Source: Azospirillum rugosum
Lineage (GTDB): Bacteria; Pseudomonadota; Alphaproteobacteria; Azospirillales; Azospirillaceae
Reading direction: 5' to 3'
Length of the DNA: 64,000 nt
NCBI RefSeq assembly: GCF_017876155.1
Contig: NZ_JAGINP010000001.1
Span: 124,001-188,000, forward strand
Translations under genes and position numbers: made by a program
The notes under the pieces: generated by a model
The model's input: only the letters and a program-made list of their open reading frames with translations
What the model was told of the DNA's origin: nothing
The model's database searches: none
Shown: positions 34,986 through 43,156 of the stretch, piece after piece
Layout of the letters: each line of letters starts with the position of its first letter
Numbering within the stretch: position 1 is the first letter of the stretch

Positions 34986-35672
34986 CTAGAGGACGCGGAC
35001 GTAGTTGACGACGCGCTGGACGTTGGGCAGCGCACGGGCGTGGTCGATGGCGCGGTTCAACTCGTCCTGGCTGTCGGCCAGACCCATCAGATAGACAACG
35101 CCGTTGACGGTATCGATGCTGTAATTCTGGCTATGGATACGCGAATCGAAGGTGAGCTTCGTCCGCAGCTGGGTGGAGATCCAGGTGTCGCGCGCGCTGT
35201 CCATCAGGCCGGAGTCGTTGTCCACCTGGATCTCGTTGATCACCTCCTGCACGCCCTTGGCCTGCCAGGCGAGCCGGACGGCGTCCAGCCGCATCTGCGC
35301 GTCCGCCGCGCGGCCGGTCAGAAGGACGCGCCCGTCGGACACGGTCATGTCGACGCGCCGCATCAGTTCGAGTGAGTTCTGAAACCACAGGTGGTTGATC
35401 TCGGCCTGGATTTCGGTGTCCGACGCGAAGCCGGACAGGCCGCGGTGCTCCGTCGACGCGACGGCCGCCGTGCCTCCGGCGGCCCCCAGCAGCAAGGGCG
35501 CGCAGCCCGAGGCGAGACCCGCCACAGCGGCCATTCCAACCAGCGCCCAAAGGCGGCCAAACCCCGACACGCTCTGCCTCCGATCCCCGGCCCGCAGCGA
35601 TGGCGGGCGGCCGGAAAAAGTCATGCCGCAGGCGCGTTGACAATGGGGAATCTTGGGAGTGGTGTGCGTCAT
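34986..35672 (-). CDS. Two-BON-domain lipoprotein (DolP/OsmY-like)
   Basis: A 228-residue lipoprotein. The signal has an unusually long polar n-region (about 45 residues), a hydrophobic core, and the lipobox GLASGC. Two BON domains follow, the first with TEIQAEINHLWFQ...VDMTVSDGRVLLTGRA, the second with ISTQLRTKLTFDSRIHSQNYSIDTVNGVVYLMGLA. BON proteins bind phospholipid at the outer membrane; DolP is the closest known relative by layout. The ATG at 35672 was chosen since a shorter start at 35624 lacks a binding site. It sits between the amidase and the repeat protein. Confidence 0.83.
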   Translation of the reverse strand: MTHTTPKIPHCQRACGMTFSGRPPSLRAGDRRQSVSGFGRLWALVGMAAVAGLASGCAPLLLGAAGGTAAVASTEHRGLSGFASDTEIQAEINHLWFQNSLELMRRVDMTVSDGRVLLTGRAADAQMRLDAVRLAWQAKGVQEVINEIQVDNDSGLMDSARDTWISTQLRTKLTFDSRIHSQNYSIDTVNGVVYLMGLADSQDELNRAIDHARALPNVQRVVNYVRVL

Positions 35673-35736
35673 CGTCTTTTTGTTCCAAGGTGATGCACGA
35701 ATGTTGCACTCGCCGCAGGCGCGAAGGCGGAGCGGT

Positions 35737-36540
35737 TCAGGCGAAGGGCGCGCGCGTGACGAGTGAGGCGATTTCGCGCGCGAGCACGCGTGCGACGGTA
35801 CGCCGCGCCTTGGGGTCGCGCAGGATTTCCTCGTCGAGCTTGTTCGATAGGAATCCCGTCTCAATGAGGACGGAGGGAATCTCCGGCGCCTTCAGCACGG
35901 CGAAGTTCGCGGCGCGCATCGGGTTGTCGAGCAGGCGCAGGTCCTTCCCGGCCCCCTTCACGATGGATTGGCGGGCCACCAGCGACGCGTGCTTCGTGTG
36001 CCGCGCGGTCAGGTCGAGCAGGATGTCCTTGACCACCCGCTTCTGCGCCTTGAAGTCGATCCCGCCCAGCCGGTCGACGGCGTTCTCGCGCTGTGCCAGC
36101 GACGCGGCGAAGGCGTCGGAGCTCTTCTCCGACAGGGTGTAGGCGGACAGGCCGCGCGCCTCCCGGTTCGGGGCGCTGTCGGCATGGATGGAAACGAACA
36201 GGTCGGCCCGCGCCTCGCGCGCCCGGTCGACGCGCTCCTGCAATTCCAGGAACCGGTCGTCGGACCGGGTGAGCGCAGCACCCAGCCGGTGCCGGCCGGA
36301 CAGCAGCCGCGCCACCTCGCGCGCGATGTCCAGCGTGACCTCCTTTTCCTGGGTGCCGCGGGTCCCGATGGCACCGGGATCGATGCCGCCGTGGCCCGGA
36401 TCGAGCACGATCATGCGCGGCCGCGGCGCCGGGCGATTCGCGGCCTTGGCGCCCGCCGCCAGCGACGGGACCGGCAGCAGCCCGGCGGCGCCGGCGAGCG
36501 GCACGGTCAGGGAAAGCTGAAGAAATCGTCTTCGGTCCAT
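35737..36540 (-). CDS. N-acetylmuramoyl-L-alanine amidase (AmiC-type), Tat-exported
   Basis: A 267-residue Amidase_3 enzyme cutting the MurNAc-L-Ala bond, used in daughter-cell separation. The N-terminus MDRRRFLQLSLTVPLAGAAGLLP is a twin-arginine signal, as in E. coli AmiA and AmiC. Zn ligands are in LDPGHGGIDPG (His), EKEVTLDIA (Glu) and VSIHADS (His). The catalytic Glu is in PSVLIETGFLSN. No AMIN targeting domain is present, so septal recruitment must differ from AmiC proper. The ATG at 36540 begins the Tat motif. First gene of an envelope operon with the BON and repeat proteins. Confidence 0.9.
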   Translation of the reverse strand: MDRRRFLQLSLTVPLAGAAGLLPVPSLAAGAKAANRPAPRPRMIVLDPGHGGIDPGAIGTRGTQEKEVTLDIAREVARLLSGRHRLGAALTRSDDRFLELQERVDRAREARADLFVSIHADSAPNREARGLSAYTLSEKSSDAFAASLAQRENAVDRLGGIDFKAQKRVVKDILLDLTARHTKHASLVARQSIVKGAGKDLRLLDNPMRAANFAVLKAPEIPSVLIETGFLSNKLDEEILRDPKARRTVARVLAREIASLVTRAPFA

Positions 36541-36889
36541 GCGCCCCAACACCCATCCCGGCCATCCGCCGCAATCCGCTGCCCGGGCCTGCCGTCCGGG
36601 CCATCCGTTCGGGTCCGGCGTCCCATCCTGGACGGAGCGGCCGAAACCACCGGCGCCGAGGGGCGACGGAGGGGGGCGGCGGAGGGCGGGCGCCAGCGTC
36701 AAGCCCGCGTTAACCAATGATGTCGCGACAAAGTGTTGTCAAGGTCGGCGGTGGTACCCCCGCCAAATGTCCCCGGAACATATTCATACGCTGGTACATG
36801 GCCGGATGAGGATTCGACTCTTCGAACCCATTGCTTGAAGATACTCTCCGAAAGCGCTAAAATTTTAGCAATAAGCTCGGGAGGTGACG
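36541..36889. other. Intergenic region (349 bp) between amidase and the small helical gene
   Basis: This AT-richer stretch holds the divergent upstream regions of the amidase (minus) and the 55-residue gene (plus). The only supported element is the promoter at 36835-36863. No other gene or RNA was seen. Confidence 0.6.
36835..36863 (+). promoter_or_regulatory. Sigma-70-type promoter of the 55-residue gene
   Basis: TTGAAG (36835-36840), a 17-base spacer and TAAAAT (36858-36863), both close to consensus. The start point would be near 36870, about 20 bases before the ATG at 36890. Confidence 0.65.
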
Positions 36890-37057
36890 ATGTTGAGAAA
36901 AGCCTTGTTCAACATCATCCGGCAGGAGCAGCGCGAGGTCGAAGGCGAACTCGAAAAGGAAGAGCAGCGCCAGACCCCTGACGTGGGGCGCCTTGTTGCG
37001 CTCAAGCAGCAGGCGACGAACCTGAGCCGGGAACTGGAACACTTTCGCGACGTCTGA
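36890..37057 (+). CDS. 55-residue helical protein, DUF465/YdcH-like
   Basis: A very short gene with strong expression signals: a near-consensus promoter, a perfect GGGAGGTG six to eight bases before the ATG, and a U-tract terminator after the stop. The product is a charged helix pair (MLRKALFNIIRQEQREVEGE, then PDVGRLVALKQQATNLSREL). The spacing of a Glu/Arg-rich first helix and an LKxxxxxLxxEL second helix resembles YdcH/DUF465 proteins, usually 70-80 residues. Function unknown. The combination of promoter, binding site and terminator makes it a real gene despite its length. Confidence 0.75.
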   Translation: MLRKALFNIIRQEQREVEGELEKEEQRQTPDVGRLVALKQQATNLSRELEHFRDV

Positions 37058-37135
37058 CCGATCGCGGAGGGTTTGCGCGTCTGAAGAATCGGCCCAGTCG
37101 AGTTGGCGCCGAACCGGACAGCCGACACTCCTGGG

Positions 37136-37168
37136 CCCCTTCTTCGCTTTGGCGGGGAAGGGGTTTTT
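37136..37168 (+). terminator. Rho-independent terminator
   Basis: CCCCTTCTTCGC (37136-37147) pairs with GCGGGGAAGGGG (37152-37163) using G-T wobbles, loop TTTG, then TTTTT (37164-37168). Ends the 55-residue gene. Confidence 0.8.
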
Positions 37169-37197
37169 GCTTTGCGGCAACTGCGCGTCCTGGGTCA

Positions 37198-37581
37198 GGA
37201 CAACTTGACGTAGCCGCGCTCGATGACCCGCTCGGCCGCTTCGAAGACGGCCAGCACCTCCTCATAGGCCCGGCGGACGCGCGCCAGCTCGTCGATGGCG
37301 GCGGTGTTGGGGTGCCGCGCCTCCGCGACCTTCATGCCGGCGCGGATGTAGTCGGCCCGCAGCTCGGCCACGCGGACGGCCATCCGCAGGAAGGACTCCT
37401 GGTTCAGGTGCGGAATCTCCCGGCCGATGACCTCGCAGTTCGCCTCCAGCACGGCGGCTTCCATCGTTTCCAGGAAATGCATGATGCGGTGCCGCGACGT
37501 GTTCTCCGCGGCCTCCGGTGTCAGGAGCTTGTCCACCTTGCCCTTGGCGTATTCGCCGATGATCTTGCCGCCCATGCCCAT
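37198..37581 (-). CDS. Small helical protein, unknown function
   Basis: A 128-residue soluble protein, nearly all helical, beginning MGMGGKIIGEYAKGKVDKLL. It has several amphipathic stretches (FLETMEAAVLEANCEVIGREI, FLRMAVRVAELRADYIRAGMK, RVRRAYEEVLAVFEAAERVIERGY). No family recognised. The ATG at 37581 follows GGGAGGTGACC, almost the same leader as the divergent-region 55-residue gene, which supports the start. The gene is convergent with the 55-residue gene and divergent from purU. Confidence 0.75.
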
Positions 37582-37746
37582 GGTCACCTCCCGCCGTCGA
37601 AGCGCCCAGTGTGCCATGGAATCCTTTACCAAAAGCTGCAACCTGCACCGGCCGGATCGTGCGTGCCAATGTTGTGGGGTGCATCGCCCCCGGGTTCGTG
37701 CTACGCAGTGCGCCCGCGAGGTGGCTGTCCGCAGTGGTAGGTGAGC

Positions 37747-38613
37747 ATGTCCGATACCGGTTCCGAGTACATCCTGACGATTTCCTGCCCCGACACGGTG
37801 GGCATCGTCTTCGCGGTGGCCGGCTTCCTGGCGGAGCGGTCGTGCAACATCATCGACAGCGCGCAGTTCGGCGACCGCACGTCGGGGCTGTTCTTCCTGC
37901 GCATCCATTTCGCGGCGGCGCCCAGCGGGCCGTCCCAGGCCGAGATCGAGGCCGCCTTCGCGGACCAGGTGGCGCAGCGCTTCTCCATGACGTGGAAGCT
38001 GCACGACGCCGGCCGGCGCCAGCGCGTGCTGATCATGGTGTCGAAGTTCGGGCACTGCCTGAACGACCTGCTTTACCGGTACCACAACGGCTACCTGCCG
38101 ATCGAGATTCCGGCGATCGTGTCCAACCACCGCGACTTCTACCAGCTCGCGGCCTGGCACAACATCCCGTTCCACTATCTTCCGGTGAGCGGCGAGAGCA
38201 AGGCCCAGCAGGAGGCCAAGCTGCTGGAGATCGCGGAGGAGGAGAAGATCGACCTGGTGGTGCTTGCCCGCTACATGCAGGTGCTGTCGCCGGCGCTGTG
38301 CGAGCGCATGGCGGGGCGGGTGATCAACATCCACCACTCCTTCCTGCCGAGCTTCAAGGGCGCCAAGCCCTACCACCAGGCCTTCGCCCGCGGCGTGAAG
38401 CTGATCGGCGCCACCGCCCATTACGTGACGTCGAACCTCGACGAGGGGCCGATCATCGAGCAGGAGGCGGAGCGCGTGGACCACACGATGACGCCCGACG
38501 ACCTGGTGGCCATCGGGCGGGACATCGAGAACGTCGTGCTGGCCCGGGCCGTGCGCTACCACATCGAGCATCGCGTCCTGCTGAACGGCAGCAAGACCGT
38601 CGTCTTCAAGTAA
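37747..38613 (+). CDS. purU: Formyltetrahydrofolate deformylase (PurU)
   Basis: A 288-residue enzyme that hydrolyses 10-formyl-THF to THF and formate. An N-terminal ACT domain (about 7-85, LTISCPDTVGIVFAVAGFLAE) is joined to a formyltransferase-like catalytic domain with NIHHSFLPSFKGAKPYHQAF (catalytic Asn-His region) and SNLDEGPII (catalytic Asp). E. coli PurU is regulated by methionine and glycine; the ACT domain suggests similar control. The ATG at 37747 follows GGTAGGTGAGC. It supplies formate for PurT at 25718-26887. Confidence 0.95.
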   Translation: MSDTGSEYILTISCPDTVGIVFAVAGFLAERSCNIIDSAQFGDRTSGLFFLRIHFAAAPSGPSQAEIEAAFADQVAQRFSMTWKLHDAGRRQRVLIMVSKFGHCLNDLLYRYHNGYLPIEIPAIVSNHRDFYQLAAWHNIPFHYLPVSGESKAQQEAKLLEIAEEEKIDLVVLARYMQVLSPALCERMAGRVINIHHSFLPSFKGAKPYHQAFARGVKLIGATAHYVTSNLDEGPIIEQEAERVDHTMTPDDLVAIGRDIENVVLARAVRYHIEHRVLLNGSKTVVFK

Positions 38614-38637
38614 GGGGAAAGGCCGGTTCAGCCGCGG

Positions 38638-39438
38638 TCAGTGCGGCTTTCCGGCGACGCTCGCGTCCTCCGGGTGGGGCGTGAAGACGGCGCGGGTGAT
38701 CGCCTGCTCGATCTGCTCGCGGTTGAAGGGCTTGGGGATGACCGGGCCCAGATGGTCCAGCCCGCGCTTGGACAGCTCGTTCGGGAAGGCGGTCACGAAG
38801 ATCACCGGCAGGAAACGCTGCCGGCGCAGCTCCCGCGCCACCTCGATGCCGTTGTCGCCTTCGGCCAGCCGGATGTCCATAAGGGCGAGCGTCGGCGTGT
38901 GCTTGGCGGCCAGCGTCAGCGCCTCGTCCATGGTGGCGGCGTTGCCGCACACGGTGTGGCCCATGCCGCGCACCGTCTCCGCCAGGTCGAAGGCGATGAT
39001 CGCGTCGTCCTCGACGATCAGGATCACGGCGGCCAGCTTGGCGCGCACGCTCTCCCGCGCGTGGTTGAGGCGCTCCACCGCCTCCTCCGGCGGGATGCCC
39101 AGCACCGCCGCGGCGTCGGCGACCGGCAGGTCCTCCAGGTTGACCAGCAGGTAGAGCCGGCGGTCCATCTCGTCCAGGCTGTGCAGCGCGGCTTCCACCG
39201 GGTGCGGCGTGACCGGCGCGCGTTCCTTCGGCCCGGCGCTGTCCTGCAGCTGGTTGAGGTGGCGGTACAGCGACCCGCGCGACAGGTCCTCGGCGGCCCC
39301 GCCCGTCGGGCTCTCCAGAAACCATTCCAGGGTGCGCGTCACCAGGGCATCGCCCTGCACCGAGGTGCCGGTCAGGGCACGAGCGTAGCGGCGCAGGTAG
39401 GGCAAATGCTCCATGAGGTGGCGGGTGTTTTGATCCAT
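38638..39438 (-). CDS. phyR: PhyR-type response regulator (general stress anti-anti-sigma)
   Basis: A 266-residue protein with the PhyR order reversed from normal response regulators: an N-terminal sigma-factor-like (SL) domain, about 1-130, and a C-terminal receiver, about 136-255. The receiver has the acidic pair D144/D145, phospho-acceptor D188 (LALMDIRL) and the conserved Lys in VIPKPF. Phosphorylated PhyR binds NepR and frees the EcfG sigma factor. The ATG at 39438 follows GGGGAGAG. No nepR, ecfG or kinase gene is adjacent, which is unusual; the partners must be elsewhere. Upstream is a 9-base-pair palindrome. Confidence 0.92.
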   Translation of the reverse strand: MDQNTRHLMEHLPYLRRYARALTGTSVQGDALVTRTLEWFLESPTGGAAEDLSRGSLYRHLNQLQDSAGPKERAPVTPHPVEAALHSLDEMDRRLYLLVNLEDLPVADAAAVLGIPPEEAVERLNHARESVRAKLAAVILIVEDDAIIAFDLAETVRGMGHTVCGNAATMDEALTLAAKHTPTLALMDIRLAEGDNGIEVARELRRQRFLPVIFVTAFPNELSKRGLDHLGPVIPKPFNREQIEQAITRAVFTPHPEDASVAGKPH

Positions 39439-39539
39439 GACTCTCCCCGTACCTTCTTGGCAGAGCGGTTCGGTGGACACCGCCGCGATTCTTCAGGATG
39501 TGTTCGTGCTGGGTCTCGGGCCTTCACGACGTTACGTAC

Positions 39540-39562
39540 ATATGGCGCGAACTGCGCCATAT
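39540..39562. promoter_or_regulatory. Perfect 9-bp palindrome upstream of phyR
   Basis: ATATGGCGC, spacer GAACT, GCGCCATAT. It is 102 bases upstream of the phyR ATG. It could be an operator for an unknown regulator of phyR or a small hairpin. No T tract follows. Confidence 0.5.
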
Positions 39563-39817
39563 CAGGAGTGAGTTCTAAAGGGATATTGGTGATAGCTGCA
39601 TCGGGGTACGTCTTGTCGCTGATTGGGGAGGAGTGACTCTCCATCCGATCGCGCCCCGGCTGTGACCTCTGTTGTCCTTAACGCTTGGGAAAGACTCGGT
39701 CCATAGTCTGGGATCTCCCCCGCCGAGAGATCGCGATGGGGTTTTATGGCGAGTGTTCCCAAGACTGCGCGCGCTGTCACCGGTCCCGGTGGCGGCGCGA
39801 TTTTTTTGGCCGCCTGC

Positions 39818-39871
39818 GTTTGGTTCCCGGCCCCGTCGCATGAGGCGCATGCGAAGGGCCGGGAACCAAAC
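39818..39871. other. 54-base compound hairpin
   Basis: An outer stem of 16 perfect base pairs (GTTTGGTTCCCGGCCC at 39818-39833 with 39856-39871), then an inner stem of 7 (TCGCATG 39836-39842 with CATGCGA 39848-39854) around AGGCG. No T tract on either strand, so it is not a standard terminator. It could be part of a structured RNA, a regulatory leader or a mobile-element end. Confidence 0.7.
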
Positions 39872-40117
39872 GGGAAATCGGGGTGTTCATCGGGGCAATG
39901 GTGTGATTCCTCCCTGAACCGCCAGTCCCTGATGCCGCCGGCTGCACCCGACCCGGGAACGCAGCGGCGGTATTTTTTTATCACAAGCGAGGGGCGAATT
40001 GCGTTCACGGACTTGCGCACCGATTTCAGGGGTATTACTGACTGCTTCCGGGTGTCGCGCGTCGGCGGTGTGAGAGCCGTGGCCGTCCACACCCCCCGCA
40101 CCGCCCTGGAACCGCGT

Positions 40118-40651
40118 ATGGCAGACCCAGATCCCGCCCCGTCCGTCTTCGACGGCATTCAGCCGGACGAATTGGCCGATTTTCAGGCGTGGCGCGAGCG
40201 CGTCAAGGGCACCAACATTTCCGACAAGACGCTTCTGGCGACGGATTACCTCAATCACTTCAACGAAATCGTGATGCTGATCGAGATGGTCCCGGACATG
40301 CCCGACATGCTGGAGGAGTGCCGCATCTGGCAGCCGAAAAGCTACCAGGAGCATTTCCGCGACAGCGGCTTCTCCGACAAGGAACTGGCGATCGAGGCCT
40401 ATGGGCACGTGCCGGCCAAGTTCAAGCGGCCCTTCGAGGACACGATCGCCCAGGCCCATCAGGTCATCGGCCACACCCTGTCCCGCATCGGCGCCGACAT
40501 CGAGGAGGGGGCCGACGACAAGCTGCGGGCGGACTGCCAGACCTCGGTGGCGATGATCCACCGGATCATCCAGATCGCCAACGGGATCATCCATGGAACC
40601 GCCCACGTCATGGAGCAGGGCGAGATCGACCTTTACCTCAGCGCGGGCTGA
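40118..40651 (+). CDS. Helical protein of unknown function
   Basis: A 177-residue protein, mostly helical, without signal peptide or membrane helix. Segments include QPDELADFQAWRERVKGTNISDKTLLATDYLNHFNEIVMLIEMVPDMPDML, IWQPKSYQEHFRDSGFSDKELAIEAYGHVP and a C-terminal helix with ADCQTSVAMIHRIIQIANGIIHG. The repeated H/D/E placement (for example YLNHFNE) hints at a metal-binding helix bundle, but that is only a pattern. The ATG at 40118 was chosen as the start of coding-like composition; the frame stays open upstream to 39746 through the hairpin region. Confidence 0.72.
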   Translation: MADPDPAPSVFDGIQPDELADFQAWRERVKGTNISDKTLLATDYLNHFNEIVMLIEMVPDMPDMLEECRIWQPKSYQEHFRDSGFSDKELAIEAYGHVPAKFKRPFEDTIAQAHQVIGHTLSRIGADIEEGADDKLRADCQTSVAMIHRIIQIANGIIHGTAHVMEQGEIDLYLSAG

Positions 40652-41045
40652 TCTGTTCGAAATTCGCGCGGGCGGGTCGATACTCGCCCACGTCTGACGC
40701 AAATGACCATTGCTTGTGCATCAACCATTCATTCCTTGCATGGCTCAAAGGCCGAGTCCCGCACTACAGTAAGCTTTCATACGAAGAGGGGGCACCGTGT
40801 GCGCGGATGCCTCCCACCGGGAGTGGAGACAGACCATGAAGGGTTCCGCCACCGCGGCCGCCGGGCGTGCGCCCGGGCCGATCGGGAACGCGTGGATCGT
40901 TGGGCCGGGCCGGGCCGATGGCGCCGGACGGCAACGGTCGGGGCAGGGTGCCGCCCATGGCATCGATCGGCTTTGCCGCCGGGCGCAGGCGCCGGCGGGG
41001 CTCCCGGGATCGCTGGACGCGGCGTGCGGGGGAGGGAATTAGGGC
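40652..41045. other. Intergenic region (394 bp), nothing firmly supported
   Basis: Upstream region of the CoA ligase. It contains one short open frame with an ATG at 40838 that ends three bases before the ligase ATG. Its Gly/Ala/Arg-rich composition and lack of a convincing binding site argue against a gene. No palindrome or promoter was recognised. Confidence 0.5.
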
Positions 41046-42698
41046 ATGGTCAGGTCCGGTCACATCGACACCTTCACCCGCGACCGCCTGCCCCCACGGG
41101 AGCAACTTCCCGAATTCAATTTCGACAGACCGGAACTCACCTATCCCGACCGGCTGAACGCGGCCGTTGCCCTGCTGGACGTCTGGCGGGACCGGGGCTG
41201 GGACGCGCGCCCCTGCGTGATCGGCACCGACACGGTGTGGAGCTACGGCCATTTCCGCGACACGGTCGACCGCATCGCGCGGGTGATGGTGGAGGAGTTC
41301 GGCCTTGTGCCCGGCAACCGGGTGCTGGTGCGGGGCACCAACACGCCGATGCTGGCGGCCTGCTGGCTCGCCGTGCTGAAGGCCGGCGGCGTGGTGGTCC
41401 CGACGATGCCCCTGCTGCGGGCGCCGGAACTGGAAGCCATTCTCGACCGCGCGGCGGTCAACTTGGCGCTTTGCGACGTCCGTTTCCTCGGGGAACTCGT
41501 CCACGCCCGCGCGGCCTACGCCAACGAGGCCGTGCCGAACGGCCTGCCGATCCTGACCTTCAACGGCGGCGACCTTGAGGAGCGCATCGCGCGGACCGAG
41601 CCGGTCTTCGACGCCGCCGACACCGCCGGCGACGATATCGCCTTGATCGCCTTCACCTCGGGCACCACCGGCAAGCCGAAGGCCACCGCCCATTACCACC
41701 GCGACCTGCTGGCCGTCGCCGACCTGTCGCCGCAATCGATCCTGCACACGACGCCGGACGACGTGTTCTGCGGCACGCCGTCGCTGGCCTTCGCCTATGG
41801 GCAGGGCGGGATGCTTCTGTTCCCGCTGCGGGCCGGCGCGTCGGTGATCCTGCTGGACCGCGGCACGCCGGAGCGGCTTCTGGACGCAGCACTTCGGCAC
41901 AAGGCGACGGTGATGTTCACCGTGCCGACCGTCTACCGCGCCATGACCGCCCAGCTGGAGGCGGACCGATCGGCGGTCGAAGGGTTGCGGAACCTGCGCG
42001 CTTGCGTCTCGGCCGGGGAGCCGCTGCCCGCCACGACGCTGGAGGGGTGGAAGGCCCTGACCGGGATCGAGATCCTGGACAGCTTCGGCACCACGGAGCT
42101 GCTGAACGCCGTGCTCCACGCCCGGCCCGGCGACGTCCGGCCGGGGGCCACGGGCAAGGTGGTGCCGGGCTACGAGGCTTGCGTGGTGGACGACACGCTG
42201 ACCCCGCTGCCGCCCGGCCAGGTCGGTCGCCTCGCCGTGCGCGGGCCGACCGGCTGCATCTATCTGGACGACCCGCGGCAGGAAGGCTATGTCCAGCGTG
42301 GCTGGAACCTGACCGGCGACGCCTTCCACATGGATGAGGACGGGTACTTCTGGTACCATGCCCGCACCGACGATCTGATCGTGTCGGCCGGATACAAGAT
42401 CTCCGGCCTGGAGGTGGAGGACGTGCTGCTGCGTCACGACGCGGTGGAGGAATGCGCGGTCATCGCTGCCCCGGACCCGCTGCGCGGCACCATTCCCAAG
42501 GCCTTCGTCGTCCCGCGGGACGGCGTCCGGCCGAGCGACGACCTGGCGGAGCTGCTGCAATGCTACGTCAAGGACCGCATCGCCCCCTACAAGTACCCGC
42601 GGGCGGTGGAGTTCCTGGACCATCTGCCCCGGACGGAAACCGGCAAGATCCAGCGCTACAAGCTGCGCCAGCGCGAGTGGGTGGATGACGCGGACTGA
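41046..42698 (+). CDS. 2-aminobenzoate-CoA ligase-like AMP-forming acyl-CoA ligase
   Basis: A 550-residue ANL-superfamily ligase that joins an aromatic or similar acid to CoA via an acyl-AMP. Motifs are P-loop-like FTSGTTGKPKATAHYHRD, DSFGTTELLNAV, TGDAFHMDEDGYFWYHARTDDLIVSAGYKISGLEVED and the adenylation Lys in PRTETGKIQRYKLRQ. The N-terminus (SGHIDTFTRDRLPPREQLPEF) matches the aminobenzoate-CoA ligase branch. No other anthranilate degradation gene is nearby, so substrate and pathway are uncertain. The ATG at 41046 follows GGGGGAGGGAATT. A GtrA gene starts 44 bases after. Confidence 0.85.
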   Translation: MVRSGHIDTFTRDRLPPREQLPEFNFDRPELTYPDRLNAAVALLDVWRDRGWDARPCVIGTDTVWSYGHFRDTVDRIARVMVEEFGLVPGNRVLVRGTNTPMLAACWLAVLKAGGVVVPTMPLLRAPELEAILDRAAVNLALCDVRFLGELVHARAAYANEAVPNGLPILTFNGGDLEERIARTEPVFDAADTAGDDIALIAFTSGTTGKPKATAHYHRDLLAVADLSPQSILHTTPDDVFCGTPSLAFAYGQGGMLLFPLRAGASVILLDRGTPERLLDAALRHKATVMFTVPTVYRAMTAQLEADRSAVEGLRNLRACVSAGEPLPATTLEGWKALTGIEILDSFGTTELLNAVLHARPGDVRPGATGKVVPGYEACVVDDTLTPLPPGQVGRLAVRGPTGCIYLDDPRQEGYVQRGWNLTGDAFHMDEDGYFWYHARTDDLIVSAGYKISGLEVEDVLLRHDAVEECAVIAAPDPLRGTIPKAFVVPRDGVRPSDDLAELLQCYVKDRIAPYKYPRAVEFLDHLPRTETGKIQRYKLRQREWVDDAD

Positions 42699-42742
42699 CA
42701 CTGTAGGATTGACCGGGGGCCGGGCGTGACCGGCGAACGCCC

Positions 42743-43156
42743 ATGGAATTGCCCGTGACCCGGCACCAAGCGCTGATCCAGTTCGTCCTGTTCGCCATGG
42801 TCGGCTGCGCCGCCGCCGTGGGCCATTACGGCGTGCTGGTGGTGCTGGCCGAGCTGCTGGCGACGCCCCCGGTTCTGGCGTCGGCCGCCGGCTTCGTCGT
42901 CGGGGGCGTCATCAGCTATTGGTTGAACTACGGGCACGTCTTCCGCAGCGAGCAGGACCACCTGCCCACCGCCGCGAAGTTCCTGGCCGTCGCGACGGTG
43001 GGGCTGTGCCTGAACAGCGCCATCATGTGGATTCTGGCCGAGCGGATCGGCCTGCACTACCTGCTGGCGCAGGTCACCGCCACCGCGCTGGTGATGGTCT
43101 GGAGCTTCGGCGCCAACCGCTACTGGACGTTCGGCGCCGGCTCCTCCGCAGCCTGA
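42743..43156 (+). CDS. GtrA-family membrane protein
   Basis: A 137-residue protein with four transmembrane helices (about 12-32, 42-62, 75-95, 105-125) and typical GtrA features: FVLFAMVGCAAAVGHYGVLVVL, AAGFVVGGVISYWLNYGHVF with the conserved NYxxVF turn, and FGANRYWTFG at the end. GtrA proteins are thought to flip or help move undecaprenyl-linked sugars for glycan decoration. The 3' end overlaps the convergent methyltransferase gene by 37 bases. Start ATG 42743; a second in-frame start is not apparent. Confidence 0.88.
   Translation: MELPVTRHQALIQFVLFAMVGCAAAVGHYGVLVVLAELLATPPVLASAAGFVVGGVISYWLNYGHVFRSEQDHLPTAAKFLAVATVGLCLNSAIMWILAERIGLHYLLAQVTATALVMVWSFGANRYWTFGAGSSAA

Larger units (their letters stand above)
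39439..40117. other. Gene-free region (679 bp) with two strong palindromes
   Basis: No supported gene. Reading frames that cross the region lack coding character and binding sites. Two structures stand out, a 9-base-pair palindrome at 39540-39562 and a 54-base hairpin at 39818-39871. The region is less GC-rich than its neighbours in parts (for example TTTTTTT runs near 39802 and 39974). Confidence 0.6.

Noticed and set aside
39562..40158. Open frames on both strands across the phyR upstream region
   Set aside because: They run through the 54-base hairpin, change composition repeatedly and lack start signals or family motifs.
40838..41042. A 68-codon frame ending three bases before the CoA ligase start
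   Set aside because: Composition is Gly/Ala/Arg-rich, no binding site of quality precedes it and no motif is recognised. A leader peptide cannot be excluded but is not supported.
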